DNA from: Hymenobacter siberiensis | Lineage (GTDB): Bacteria > Bacteroidota > Bacteroidia > Cytophagales > Hymenobacteraceae | Direction: 5' to 3' | Assembly (NCBI RefSeq): GCF_018967845.1 | Contig: NZ_JAHLZZ010000001.1 | Coordinates: forward strand, 2,728,001-2,792,000 | Length of the DNA stretch: 64,000 nucleotides | Part shown: positions 16,865 to 26,556 of the stretch, in pieces | Numbering within the stretch: position 1 is the first letter of the stretch | Layout: every line of letters begins with the position of its first letter | Notes under the pieces: generated by a model | Database searches by the model: none | The model's input: the letters and a program-made list of their open reading frames with translations, nothing else | Told to the model about the DNA's origin: nothing | Position numbers and translations under genes: made by a program

Positions 16865-17841
16865 GGCCGGATAATGGTGACGGTGAGTAGTACTTCCAGC
16901 GCCAGCAGCAGCAGCGCCGCCGCCAGCGGATACCGGTAGCGGTTGTCGGCCACGGCCACTGTGCGTACCTGTTCTGCCGTGCCCTGCATGGCCTGCAACG
17001 AGCGCAGCAGCGGCCCAAATCCGTTCTGCTGGTTGGTCAGTTCTGCATATTGCCCGCCGGTTCGGGCCGCCAGCTGCAGCAGCGGGCCTTCGCGCAGGCG
17101 GGTTTGCACGGCCCGGCCCCGGCCATCTACCACGAAGCTGCCATTGCTCTTCGGGATTTTGCCCCCCGCCGCCGTGCCCACGCCTACCGTGTATACCCGG
17201 GCCCCGGTGCGGCCCAGGGCCCGCAGCGTCGGCTCCAGGTTCTCGCCAAAGTCCTCGCCGTCGCTCACCACTACCAGGGCCGTGGCCCGGGGTGGGGCAG
17301 GACTGCCGGCGCTGGGGGCCACCGTCAGGCGGCTCAACAGCAGCTCCAGCGGTGCCTGTAGCGTGGTGGGGCCGGCGGGCAGTAGGCTGGTGCGCAGCGT
17401 CGCAATAAAGGTTTGCACAGCCGCCTGGTCATACGTGAGGGGGCACTGCACCACCGCCTCCGCCCCGAATACCACCAGCCCCAGCCGGTCGGCCGGGAAC
17501 TGCGCCACCAGGTCCTGCAGCTCGGCCTGGGCGCGTAGCAGGCGGGTGGGGGCCACATCGGTGGCATCCATCGAGCGCGACACATCCACCAGCAGCCACA
17601 CGTCTTTTCCGGCGGTGCGCACCGGGCGCTGGCTCACGCCCAGCGACGGCCCCAGGCCGGCCGCCAGCAGCAGCCCACCCGCTACCAGGCGCAGCACGGC
17701 CTTCCAGCCGCGATGGCGCGGCCGGCTGCCCAGCAGGTGGGCCAGCCGGCCACCCCGCCGCCAGTGCCAGCCCAGCAGACCCAGCACCAGGGCTAGGACC
17801 AGCATTGCCGCTACAAAATCAGGATAAGCCCAGGTTAGCAC
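16861..17841 (-). CDS. batB: VWA domain membrane protein (BatB-like)
   Basis: A 326-residue protein with two N-terminal membrane helices (about residues 10-28 and 48-68), a von Willebrand A domain (about 80-290) and a C-terminal helix (about 300-322). The metal-ion-dependent adhesion site is complete in VWLLVDVSRSMDATD, with the Thr in LLPAGPTTLQAPLELLLSRL and the Asp in ALVVVSDGEDFGE. This is the BatA/BatB layout; BatB is chosen because the TPR BatC-like gene follows with a 4-base overlap. In Bacteroides, Bat proteins sit in one operon with MoxR, a DUF58 protein and BatA; here only this pair is present, with tRNA genes upstream. Confidence 0.75.
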   Translation of the reverse strand: MLTWAYPDFVAAMLVLALVLGLLGWHWRRGGRLAHLLGSRPRHRGWKAVLRLVAGGLLLAAGLGPSLGVSQRPVRTAGKDVWLLVDVSRSMDATDVAPTRLLRAQAELQDLVAQFPADRLGLVVFGAEAVVQCPLTYDQAAVQTFIATLRTSLLPAGPTTLQAPLELLLSRLTVAPSAGSPAPPRATALVVVSDGEDFGENLEPTLRALGRTGARVYTVGVGTAAGGKIPKSNGSFVVDGRGRAVQTRLREGPLLQLAARTGGQYAELTNQQNGFGPLLRSLQAMQGTAEQVRTVAVADNRYRYPLAAALLLLALEVLLTVTIIRP

Positions 17842-18030
17842 GTTTGGTCAAAATGAGCACCAATATTACTACGCCCGGCCGGGCCGCTCATTTTTCTGCA
17901 ATAAGCAACCAGTCCAAATCAGGAGTCCAACGGCCTGATTTAGTTGGGGAAGGGGGCCGCGCCGCGCCTGGTGCTTTTCGCTGCGCACAGATTTTTTTTA
18001 ATAAAAGCATGGCTCTTTCAGTTCTGCCCG

Positions 18031-18038
18031 TATATTTG
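18031..18038 (+). promoter_or_regulatory. -7 element TATATTTG of the tRNA operon
   Basis: TATATTTG is an exact TAnnTTTG, 34 bases upstream of the first tRNA. The stretch 17842-18030 shows no gene. Confidence 0.65.
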
Positions 18039-18072
18039 CACCCGCTTCAGACGGAAGCGAAAACAACAGCCG

Positions 18073-18159
18073 GAGAAGTGGGTGAGTGGCTGAAACCAGT
18101 AGTTTGCTAAACTGCCGTAGCTCTAAAGGTTACCGGGGGTTCGAATCCCCCCTTCTCCA
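18073..18159 (+). tRNA. tRNA-Ser (anticodon GCT)
   Basis: 87 bases. The acceptor stem GGAGAAG pairs with CTTCTCC, the anticodon loop TTGCTAA carries GCT, a long variable arm is present as expected for tRNA-Ser, and the T arm is GGGGG-TTCGAAT-CCCCC. The discriminator base is A at 18159 and the 3' CCA is not encoded. It reads AGC/AGU codons. Confidence 0.95.
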
Positions 18160-18238
18160 CTATAATGTTGGGTTGCGAAAGCAGCTCGTTGGGGCTCCAC
18201 CCAATAAGTCGTTTTTTTAACTCAGCATTATTTTTTTT

Positions 18239-18312
18239 CGGGGTGTAGCGTAGCCCGGTATCGCGCCTGGTTTGGGACCAGGAGGTCGTAGGTTCGAATC
18301 CTGCCACCCCGA
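18239..18312 (+). tRNA. tRNA-Pro (anticodon TGG)
   Basis: 74 bases. Acceptor CGGGGTG pairs with CACCCCG; anticodon stem CCTGG/CCAGG encloses TTTGGGA with anticodon TGG; T arm GTAGG-TTCGAAT-CCTGC. The first base C1 is unusual in general but typical of bacterial tRNA-Pro. CCA is not encoded. Confidence 0.95.
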
Positions 18313-18331
18313 CATTTTTTTGCCCCGTTTC

Positions 18332-18405
18332 GACCCCGTAGCTCAGCTGGATAGAGCAACTACCTTCTAAGTAGTCGGTCTTTGGTTCGAATCCAAACGG
18401 GGCCA
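18332..18405 (+). tRNA. tRNA-Arg (anticodon TCT) with an A2:C71 mismatch
   Basis: 74 bases with anticodon stem ACTAC/GTAGT, loop CTTCTAA (anticodon TCT, reading AGA), D arm TAGCTCAGCTGGATAGAGCAA and T arm TTTGG-TTCGAAT-CCAAA. The acceptor halves GACCCCG and CGGGGCC pair except for an A-C mismatch at position 2:71. CCA is not encoded. It is the last gene of the operon and is followed at once by a terminator hairpin. Confidence 0.93.
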
Positions 18406-18411
18406 CTGTAC

Positions 18412-18442
18412 AAGGCCTTCCCCATCCCGGGGAGGGCCTTTT
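18412..18442 (+). terminator. Terminator of the tRNA operon
   Basis: AAGGCCTTCCCC (18412-18423) pairs with GGGGAGGGCCTT (18429-18440) with one G-U pair and a 5-base loop, followed by TTTT. Confidence 0.85.
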
Positions 18443-18699
18443 GCATTTCCGGTCCATAGCCTCAGTCCGAAAGCTGACCACGGCAACGACGCCCCGCAAG
18501 TGCATCCGGAAGGACCCTGCCAACGCCGGTTTTCCCTAAGCTCATCCGTTACTTATGCGGTGAAATCGACAACGTTTCTTATCTTGGACCCCGAAAACAA
18601 ACACTTCATTTGATGTGTAACTGCCTACGCGTAGTTACTTGTTTGCCTCAGCTACCCGTTTTTACCCTCTTTAATCCCCTCAATTTTCACCCCGTTTCC

Positions 18700-20211
18700 A
18701 TGAAAAAATCACTACTCTTTTTGGGCCTGCTCGGATTTGCCGGTCACGCCAATGCGCAGGCCCCCTGGACGCTTGTCAATGCTCCCACCAGCAACATCCT
18801 GACTCAGTCTAACATCGTTGACCTCAGCACACTCTCGGCAACCGTGGTGTGGGGAGTAACCTCTGATAGGGTGGCCACCGGTGCTCCGGCTTCCATTCCA
18901 AGGAATTTTATCCGCAGCAACAATACCGCGGGTGACCAGTTCGACTGGGGCGATATTTCGGTGACCAGTGGCCCGACTAAAAGTGCCACAGTCGGTAATG
19001 TTTCTGGTATTAGTGCCACTACTGCAGTCGCCTGCGCCTTTCCGGGCTCCACTTTTGATGGTGCTACCACTTACGGCGGCGAGATTGTGAAGACCACCAA
19101 CGGTGGCCAGACCTGGGTTAAGAAAACTACGTCTACGCAGTTTACGGGAGCCGGCACTTTCTGCAATTGGGTACACATGTTCAACGCTACCACGGGCGTT
19201 TCGCTTGGCGACCCAGCCTCGGCTGCCGGCAGTGCGTTTGAAATTCTGCGTACCACCGATGGCGGTGAGAACTGGGTTCGGGTGACGGCAAACGTGCCGG
19301 CCCCGCTGGCGAACGAATACGGCAACGCAGGCGCCTTCTTTCCTTCAAATTCGGCTCCTGGCACCCTGTGGACCGGGCTGGCCTCGTCGAACAACGCCGC
19401 GCAGGTGCGGGTGTTCAAAACCACCGACTTCGGGGTGACCTGGACGGCTTCGGGGCTCATTCCGAACATCGTGGGGGCGGTGTCGCAGCTGGCATTCAAG
19501 AGCAACAACCTCGACGGTATTGCTTTCGGCTACACCTCGCCGGGTGGTGGCGCTGCTGCCACAGCACTTAACGTGGCCCGTACCAGCGACGGCGGCGCTA
19601 CCTGGACGGCCATTACGCCGGCCAACAATGCCACTGGCAGCTTCTTCCGCAACGCCATTGACGCCGTGGGTAATACCTACTACAGCACCGGTGCGCGTTT
19701 CCCCCTACCTACCACCAATCAGGTTCCGGAAGACTTTGGTACTTCCATCAGCACTGATGGCGTGAACTGGACGAACCTCAACGTTTCGGGTACAACGCTG
19801 GCGGCTCCTGGCTATTTCTTCTGCATGGACCTGATTCCCGGCGCTACTGCTAATAACGTAGTAGGCTACGGCGGCCTCTACACCGACCCCAACGGCGCAG
19901 GCGGCGTGTACAAATACTCGCGCACCGTGACGGCTACCCGCAACGCGGCCCTGCAGAGCGCGCTGAACGTATACCCCAATCCCAGTACTTCCGGCGTGTT
20001 CAACGTGGACCTGGGTTCGGAGCTGAAAACGGGCGCGCAGCTCACCGTTTCTGATGCCCTGGGCCGCCAGGTGAAGTCGCAGACCCTGAACGCGGCCGCC
20101 ATCGGCGCGCGCAAAATCAGCCTCGACCTGAGTGGCGAGAAAACCGGCGTGTACACCCTGCAAATCCGCACGGATGCTGGCCTGGCTACCCAGAAGGTTA
20201 TGATTGACTAA
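18700..20211 (+). CDS. Secreted BNR/YCF48-like beta-propeller protein with T9SS type A sorting domain
   Basis: The ATG at 18700 gives a 503-residue protein with a signal peptide (MKKSLLFLGLLGFAGHANAQ). Residues about 25-415 hold repeated propeller blades with Asp-box-like motifs, e.g. IVKTTNGGQTWVKKTT, ILRTTDGGENWVRVT, VFKTTDFGVTWTAS and VARTSDGGATWTAIT, as in sialidase BNR and YCF48 photosystem assembly folds. The C-terminal 75 residues are a type A T9SS sorting domain (LNVYPNPSTSGVFNVDLG, DALGRQVKSQTL, GVYTLQI ending QKVMID). No catalytic residue set is visible. An extra 30 codons upstream of the signal peptide are open but give no signal sequence, so I reject them. A strong terminator follows. 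Confidence 0.85.
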   Translation: MKKSLLFLGLLGFAGHANAQAPWTLVNAPTSNILTQSNIVDLSTLSATVVWGVTSDRVATGAPASIPRNFIRSNNTAGDQFDWGDISVTSGPTKSATVGNVSGISATTAVACAFPGSTFDGATTYGGEIVKTTNGGQTWVKKTTSTQFTGAGTFCNWVHMFNATTGVSLGDPASAAGSAFEILRTTDGGENWVRVTANVPAPLANEYGNAGAFFPSNSAPGTLWTGLASSNNAAQVRVFKTTDFGVTWTASGLIPNIVGAVSQLAFKSNNLDGIAFGYTSPGGGAAATALNVARTSDGGATWTAITPANNATGSFFRNAIDAVGNTYYSTGARFPLPTTNQVPEDFGTSISTDGVNWTNLNVSGTTLAAPGYFFCMDLIPGATANNVVGYGGLYTDPNGAGGVYKYSRTVTATRNAALQSALNVYPNPSTSGVFNVDLGSELKTGAQLTVSDALGRQVKSQTLNAAAIGARKISLDLSGEKTGVYTLQIRTDAGLATQKVMID

Positions 20212-20230
20212 CTGCCAGATTACTTTTGAA

Positions 20231-20267
20231 AAAGGGCCTTTCTCCGCGGAGAAAGGCCCTTTTTTTG
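20231..20267 (+). terminator. Intrinsic terminator
   Basis: A perfect 16-bp palindrome (AAAGGGCCTTTCTCCG at 20231-20246 with its reverse complement at 20247-20262) runs into an eight-base T tract, directly after the T9SS type A gene. Confidence 0.9.
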
Positions 20268-20381
20268 TGCCCGCATAGCGGCTGTGTCAGAGCCGGCCGC
20301 AAACTCGTTTTCTGCGGCTGGGAAAATGAAAAAATCCGAGGATAAATGGCGCGAAAAATACTCAAAATGGGATTAAATATG

Positions 20382-20389
20382 TACTTTTG
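20382..20389 (+). promoter_or_regulatory. -7 element TACTTTTG of gyrB
   Basis: An exact TAnnTTTG 59 bases upstream of the gyrB ATG, giving a leader of roughly 50 bases that contains the hairpin at 20406-20424. Confidence 0.6.
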
Positions 20390-20405
20390 AGTGTTCAGTA
20401 CCTAG

Positions 20406-20424
20406 CCGCCCGTGGGGCGGTTTT
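20406..20424 (+). promoter_or_regulatory. Terminator-like hairpin in the gyrB leader
   Basis: CCGCCC (20406-20411) pairs with GGGCGG (20415-20420) around GTG and is followed by TTTT. It lies between the predicted transcription start (about 20396) and the ATG at 20449, so it could attenuate or protect the gyrB message. Its small size makes a chance occurrence possible in GC-rich DNA. Confidence 0.4.
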
Positions 20425-20433
20425 ATGACCTGA

Positions 20434-22443
<2,010 letters not shown>

Positions 22444-22488
22444 GACCACGGATTAGCGCGGATTTTAACGGATTTTGTGAATGTGAGG

Positions 22489-22520
22489 AAGGGCAGCCAT
22501 TTAGGCTGCCCTTCTTTTTT
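22489..22520 (+). terminator. Terminator of gyrB
   Basis: AAGGGCAGCC (22489-22498) pairs with GGCTGCCCTT (22504-22513) around ATTTA and is followed by CTTTTTT. Confidence 0.9.
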
Positions 22521-22622
22521 CGCTGTGCTTTTCTTTTTTGAGGTAGTGGTGGGCTATTGCTATGAGTTGCTGTTGCTGGCTCAGCCGTGCTTGGTTCAGA
22601 TACTTATATCCACAGCTAGCGT

Positions 22623-22849
22623 ATGCTGGAAAAGATAGGCGTGGCACCTAATGCCGTGGGTACACCGTTTGAGAACGTGGCAGATGCGCGCAGGTTCGTG
22701 ACCTGCGTCCTGCTATGGGAGCCGTGGGCCAGGCAAATGGCGAAGGTATTGCGGCCAGTTGGTCTGCATTGTTCGTCCTGGAAGCTAAGGCCCTGATTGA
22801 CCCGCGATTGTTGGTCGAGATTGAGGCCACCGCTATTATTTCCGCGTAA
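22623..22849 (+). pseudogene. Decayed RidA (YjgF) family gene, frameshifted and 5'-truncated
   Basis: Two overlapping reading frames give successive parts of a RidA-type protein. From the ATG at 22623 the first frame reads LEKIGVAPNAVGTPFENV, matching the central helix and strand (usually LEKIG.AL...G..LENVVRTR). The next frame then carries the C-terminal half to a TAA at 22847: AVGQANGEGIAASWSALFV, then EAKALIDPRLLVEIEATAII. The ending ALIDPRLLVEIEATAI is characteristic of RidA deaminases, which remove reactive enamine/imine intermediates. The Arg of the usual RPATSM motif is replaced, and the N-terminal 60 or so residues are missing. This is a relic, not a functional gene. The matches are from family memory, not a search. 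Confidence 0.6.
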
Positions 22850-22903
22850 AGTATTACTCGTGGGGCATATTTCACGTATTTTGTCCTGCCATCCTTATCC
22901 ATT

Positions 22904-25273
22904 ATGAAGCTCTTCAAGTCCTCCGACCTTATCCGCAAAAGCAAGTACATCAGCCGCGACCTGAGTTGGCTGCGGTTCAACTACCGGGTGCTCGACCAGG
23001 TGCAGGACGCCAGTCGGGGCCTGTTTGACAAGCTTAAGTTTCTGGCTATCACCAGCTCCAACCTCGATGAGTTTTTCATGATTCGGGTGGGCTCGCTGTA
23101 TAACTACCTCGATTATGGCAAGGAGCGCATCGACTACTCGGGGCTGCGCGAGCTGCCATTCCGGCGCAAGCTGCTCGATTTCGCGCACCGCTTCGTGAAC
23201 GACCAGAGCCTGACGTACCTGAATGAATTGCGGCCTAACTTCGAGAAGAACGGCTTCAATATTCTGAAGATGAGCGACCTGACGGAACTGGAAGTAAAGA
23301 AGGCCGATGGCTACTTCAAAAACACCGTGTTTCCGCTGCTCACGCCGATGGTGTACGACTCGTACCACGGCTTCCCGCTGATGATGAACCAGATGCTCAT
23401 CTTCGGGGTCGTTACGCGCATTGGCAACGGCCTGGCCCTGGGGCTCGATGGCGAGGCTGATAAAGGGCAGGAGCGCCTCACCTTCGTGCAGATTCCGCAG
23501 AACCTGACCCGGTTTTTCGAGCTCACGCGCAAGGATAAGGTCATTTTTGTGCCGATTGAGGAAGTGGTGCGCGAGTTTCTGCCGCGCCTGTTCCGCAACG
23601 TGGATATCGTGTCGGCCGACCTGTTCCGGATTACCCGCAACGGCGATTTCACGCTGGAAGAGTCGGATGATATTGACAACGACTTCATTAAGGAAATTCA
23701 GGTGGGCCTGAAAACCCGCAAGCGCGGCCGTGTGGTACGTGTGGAAGTGGAGCCCAACGCCTCGGGTACGCTGATGAACGTGCTGCGCGAGCGGTGGAAC
23801 ATTGATAACGGTAACGTATTCGTAATCAATTCGTTGATTGATTTAAAGGGCTTGTGGCAGATTGTGCGCCATCCCAATTTCCGGGGCCGGGCCGCCAAAA
23901 TGCAGGCTTCGGTACCACCGCTGAGCCTGCCCGAGGGGGCCGACGAAAATCTGTTCGAATACCTCAAGCACCACGACGTGCTGCTGCACCACCCCTACAA
24001 TAGCATTGAGCCCATGGTGCGGCTGCTGGAGCAGGCGGCGGTGGACCCGCACGTACTGGGTATCAAGCAAACCATCTACCGGTTGGCCGATGACTCGCGC
24101 GTATCGGCTGCGCTGCTGAAGGCGGCCGAGAATGGTAAGCACGTTTCGGTGCTGTTCGAAGTGAAGGCCCGGTTTGATGAGGAGAAGAATATTCGGGAAG
24201 GCGCACGGCTGGAAAAGGCCGGCTGCTTCGTGATTTATGGCGTGAGCAAATATAAGACGCACACTAAGCTGCTCATGATTATCCGCAAGGAAGGGGAAAA
24301 GGTGACGCGCTACGTGCACATTGGCTCGGGCAACTACAACGAGCAGACCTCGCGCCTCTATACCGACGTCAGCCTGCTGACGACCAACGACGTGTATGGC
24401 CATGACGTGTCAGAATTCTTCAACGTAATTACCGGCCACTCGCAGCCCGATGATTACGAATACCTCATCACGGCGCCCAAGGATATGCGTCAGCAGCTCA
24501 TCCACCTCATTCGCGAAGAGGTGAAGCACGCTAAAAAGGGGCATGAGAGCGGCATCGTGATGAAGATGAACTCGCTGGAAGACAAGGAGATTATCGACGA
24601 GTTCTATAAGGCGGCGAAGGCGGGCGTGCCCATCCGCTTTATTGTGCGCGGTATCTGCTGCCTGCGGCCGGGGCGGTCGGGCCTGAGCGAGAATATTGAG
24701 GTGCGCAGCATTGTGGGCGAATACCTGGAGCACACGCGCCTGTTCTATTTCCACAACGGCGGCGATGCCAAAGTGTACGCTGGCTCGGCCGATATCATGG
24801 TCCGCTCGTTCGACCGGCGCATTGAGGCACTGTTCCTGATTGTGAATCCGCAGCTGAAGCGGGAAGCCATTAATATTCTGATGATGAATATGATGGACAA
24901 TCAGAATAGCTACGTGATGCGCGAAGACGGCGCGTACATCCGCCAGCGCCCCGCGCCCGGCGAGCCGGTGGTGAACGTGCACAAGGATTTCTTCAAGCGC
25001 GACGAAGCTCAGCTGGCCACCGCGTCGCCGGAAGGGCTGCTGGCCCTGCTGGGGGTGCAGGCGCAGCGCCGCGCCGATGTGGCGGCCGCCTTACAGGCTT
25101 CGGAAGAAGCGGCAGCGCTAACGGTGCTGGAGTCGATTGAGGAAGCTAATACGCGGGACGACACGTTCGGCGAGGGCGGCGAGAACGACTGTGAGCAGGA
25201 CGAGGCCTGCGAGGACGATGCAACACCCGTAGGGCATATCGACGAGGCCGCCGTGGGCGCGGCGAAGGCGTAG
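22904..25273 (+). CDS. ppk1: Polyphosphate kinase 1
   Basis: Synthesises inorganic polyphosphate from ATP, reversibly. The N-terminal domain is present (ISRDLSWLRFNYRVLDQVQD, SNLDEFFMIRVGSL). The two phospholipase-D-like catalytic domains carry the autophosphorylated His in YVHIGSGNYNEQTSRLYTD (about residue 472) and the second His in FYFHNGGDAKVYAGSAD (about 616). PYNSIEPMVRLLEQAAVDP, the tunnel region, is intact. At 789 residues it is about 100 longer than E. coli PPK; the extra C-terminal segment from about residue 720 is Ala/Glu/Asp-rich and low in complexity. It faces ppx across a perfect hairpin. Confidence 0.95.
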   Translation: MKLFKSSDLIRKSKYISRDLSWLRFNYRVLDQVQDASRGLFDKLKFLAITSSNLDEFFMIRVGSLYNYLDYGKERIDYSGLRELPFRRKLLDFAHRFVNDQSLTYLNELRPNFEKNGFNILKMSDLTELEVKKADGYFKNTVFPLLTPMVYDSYHGFPLMMNQMLIFGVVTRIGNGLALGLDGEADKGQERLTFVQIPQNLTRFFELTRKDKVIFVPIEEVVREFLPRLFRNVDIVSADLFRITRNGDFTLEESDDIDNDFIKEIQVGLKTRKRGRVVRVEVEPNASGTLMNVLRERWNIDNGNVFVINSLIDLKGLWQIVRHPNFRGRAAKMQASVPPLSLPEGADENLFEYLKHHDVLLHHPYNSIEPMVRLLEQAAVDPHVLGIKQTIYRLADDSRVSAALLKAAENGKHVSVLFEVKARFDEEKNIREGARLEKAGCFVIYGVSKYKTHTKLLMIIRKEGEKVTRYVHIGSGNYNEQTSRLYTDVSLLTTNDVYGHDVSEFFNVITGHSQPDDYEYLITAPKDMRQQLIHLIREEVKHAKKGHESGIVMKMNSLEDKEIIDEFYKAAKAGVPIRFIVRGICCLRPGRSGLSENIEVRSIVGEYLEHTRLFYFHNGGDAKVYAGSADIMVRSFDRRIEALFLIVNPQLKREAINILMMNMMDNQNSYVMREDGAYIRQRPAPGEPVVNVHKDFFKRDEAQLATASPEGLLALLGVQAQRRADVAAALQASEEAAALTVLESIEEANTRDDTFGEGGENDCEQDEACEDDATPVGHIDEAAVGAAKA

Positions 25274-25288
25274 CGAAAGGGGTTTTTT

Positions 25289-25337
25289 AGGGTAAGCAGG
25301 TAAGAGGGTAGGAGTTACCCTCTTACCTGCTTACCCT
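25289..25337. terminator. Perfect 22-bp hairpin between convergent ppk and ppx
   Basis: Positions 25289-25310 are exactly complementary to 25316-25337 (core GGTAAGCAGGTAAGAGGG), loop GGAGT. A TTTTTT run precedes the left arm. It is placed to stop transcription from both sides; the ppx stop codon follows at 25344. Confidence 0.9.
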
Positions 25338-25343
25338 ACCACA

Positions 25344-26333
25344 TCACTCCCTTTCGGCGGGCTGATTCCGTACATCGGGGATGGGGAGCACGGCGGGGTG
25401 GCCGCCTTCGGGGTTCATCTCGTCGAAGAATTCTTCAAATAGGGCTTGTAGCATGCCGTCTTTCAGACCGATGTCGGGCACGACCATGGTGGTGACGTTG
25501 GCCCATTGCATGGCGGAGAGGTAGATGTGGCCGGCGGGAATGATAACGTCGGCGCGGTCGGGGTTGAGCATGGCCACGTTCACGCGCTCGGTCATGGTCA
25601 GGCCCGAGAGGCGGGTGAGCGTGGCCTCAATGCCGCGGCGGGTGATGTGCTTATCGGGAGCCGAAGAGGTGAGGCTGTAGATTTTATTGATGTTGCCGCC
25701 CGTGCCGATGGCGCGGGTAACGTGGTACTGGCGGGCATTGTGGCGTACCCAGGCTTCCATGCGGGCCCAGAGCTCGGCCTGGGCTTCGGTGCCAGCCTCG
25801 CCGCTTTCCTCCTGCTGCATGCGGCGGATGGAGCCGATTTCGAACGACTGCGCGGCCACCTTGCGGCGGTCGTGGTAGATGTTGAATTCGGTGCTGCCGC
25901 CGCCTACGTCGATGTGCAGGTAGTGGCGCTTGTCTTCTAGCACATGCTCAATGACGCGGTTGATGTAAAAGGCTTCGTCCTGGCCGTCGATTACCTTGAT
26001 TTCCATGCCCAACTCCCGGTGCACGCGGGCGGCGATAGCCGCGCCGTTGGTGGCCGAGCGCATGGCCGAGGTGGCGCACACCAAGTAGTGGGCCACGTCG
26101 TGCACTTCCATCAGGAGGCGTAGCGAGTGCAGAAACTTGACGAATTTCTCCTCCTTGGCCGGCGAAATCTCGCCGGTGGCGAATACGTCTTCGCCCAGGC
26201 GCATGGGAAAGCGCACGTACTCAACGCGCTTGAGGCGGTAGCGCCCTTCGTAAAACAGCACGGCCGATATCTGACAACGAACAGCGTTGGACCCAATATC
26301 AATGGCGGCGAGCTTGCGAAGGGGGAAATTCAT
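25344..26333 (-). CDS. ppx: Exopolyphosphatase / GppA-family phosphatase
   Basis: A 329-residue member of the ASKHA-fold Ppx/GppA family, which hydrolyses polyphosphate ends or pppGpp. The ATP-grasp-like motifs are AAIDIGSNAVRCQI at the N-terminus, LVCATSAMRSATNG, GQDEAFYINRV and HIDVGGGSTEFNIY; AIGTGGNINKIY follows. It lacks the C-terminal HD domain of E. coli Ppx, which is usual in Bacteroidota. The convergent ppk gene makes the polymer this enzyme would degrade, so the pair probably sets the polyphosphate level. A TACCTTTG element lies 27 bases upstream. Confidence 0.88.
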   Translation of the reverse strand: MNFPLRKLAAIDIGSNAVRCQISAVLFYEGRYRLKRVEYVRFPMRLGEDVFATGEISPAKEEKFVKFLHSLRLLMEVHDVAHYLVCATSAMRSATNGAAIAARVHRELGMEIKVIDGQDEAFYINRVIEHVLEDKRHYLHIDVGGGSTEFNIYHDRRKVAAQSFEIGSIRRMQQEESGEAGTEAQAELWARMEAWVRHNARQYHVTRAIGTGGNINKIYSLTSSAPDKHITRRGIEATLTRLSGLTMTERVNVAMLNPDRADVIIPAGHIYLSAMQWANVTTMVVPDIGLKDGMLQALFEEFFDEMNPEGGHPAVLPIPDVRNQPAERE

Positions 26334-26359
26334 GCAGGAGCGGGGAAAGATGTAAAACC

Positions 26360-26367
26360 CAAAGGTA
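26360..26367 (-). promoter_or_regulatory. -7 element TACCTTTG of ppx
   Basis: Reverse strand 26367-26360 is an exact TAnnTTTG, 26 bases before the ppx ATG. The remaining 190 bases up to 26556 show no gene. Confidence 0.6.
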
Positions 26368-26556
26368 AGCCGATGGGCGGGGCTTTGGGAATCGATTTTA
26401 GCGGCATGCGGCAGATGCGGGTTGCCTGCTTTTTAGCTGGCTGTCCGCTCGTCGTCGGGGCGTCATTTGGAGCAGTGCGAGCAGCCTGTTAGCCAAAAAC
26501 CGGCTATTTGCCCGCGTCCGGTATTCGGGCGCTCATTCTGAGGTGAGGTATACTAC

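Noticed and set aside
18107..18523. 138-codon reverse-strand frame over the tRNA region
   Set aside because: It reads antisense to three tRNA genes and the terminator and shows repeated tRNA T-arm-derived sequence (FEPxTxxx); this is a well-known artefact.
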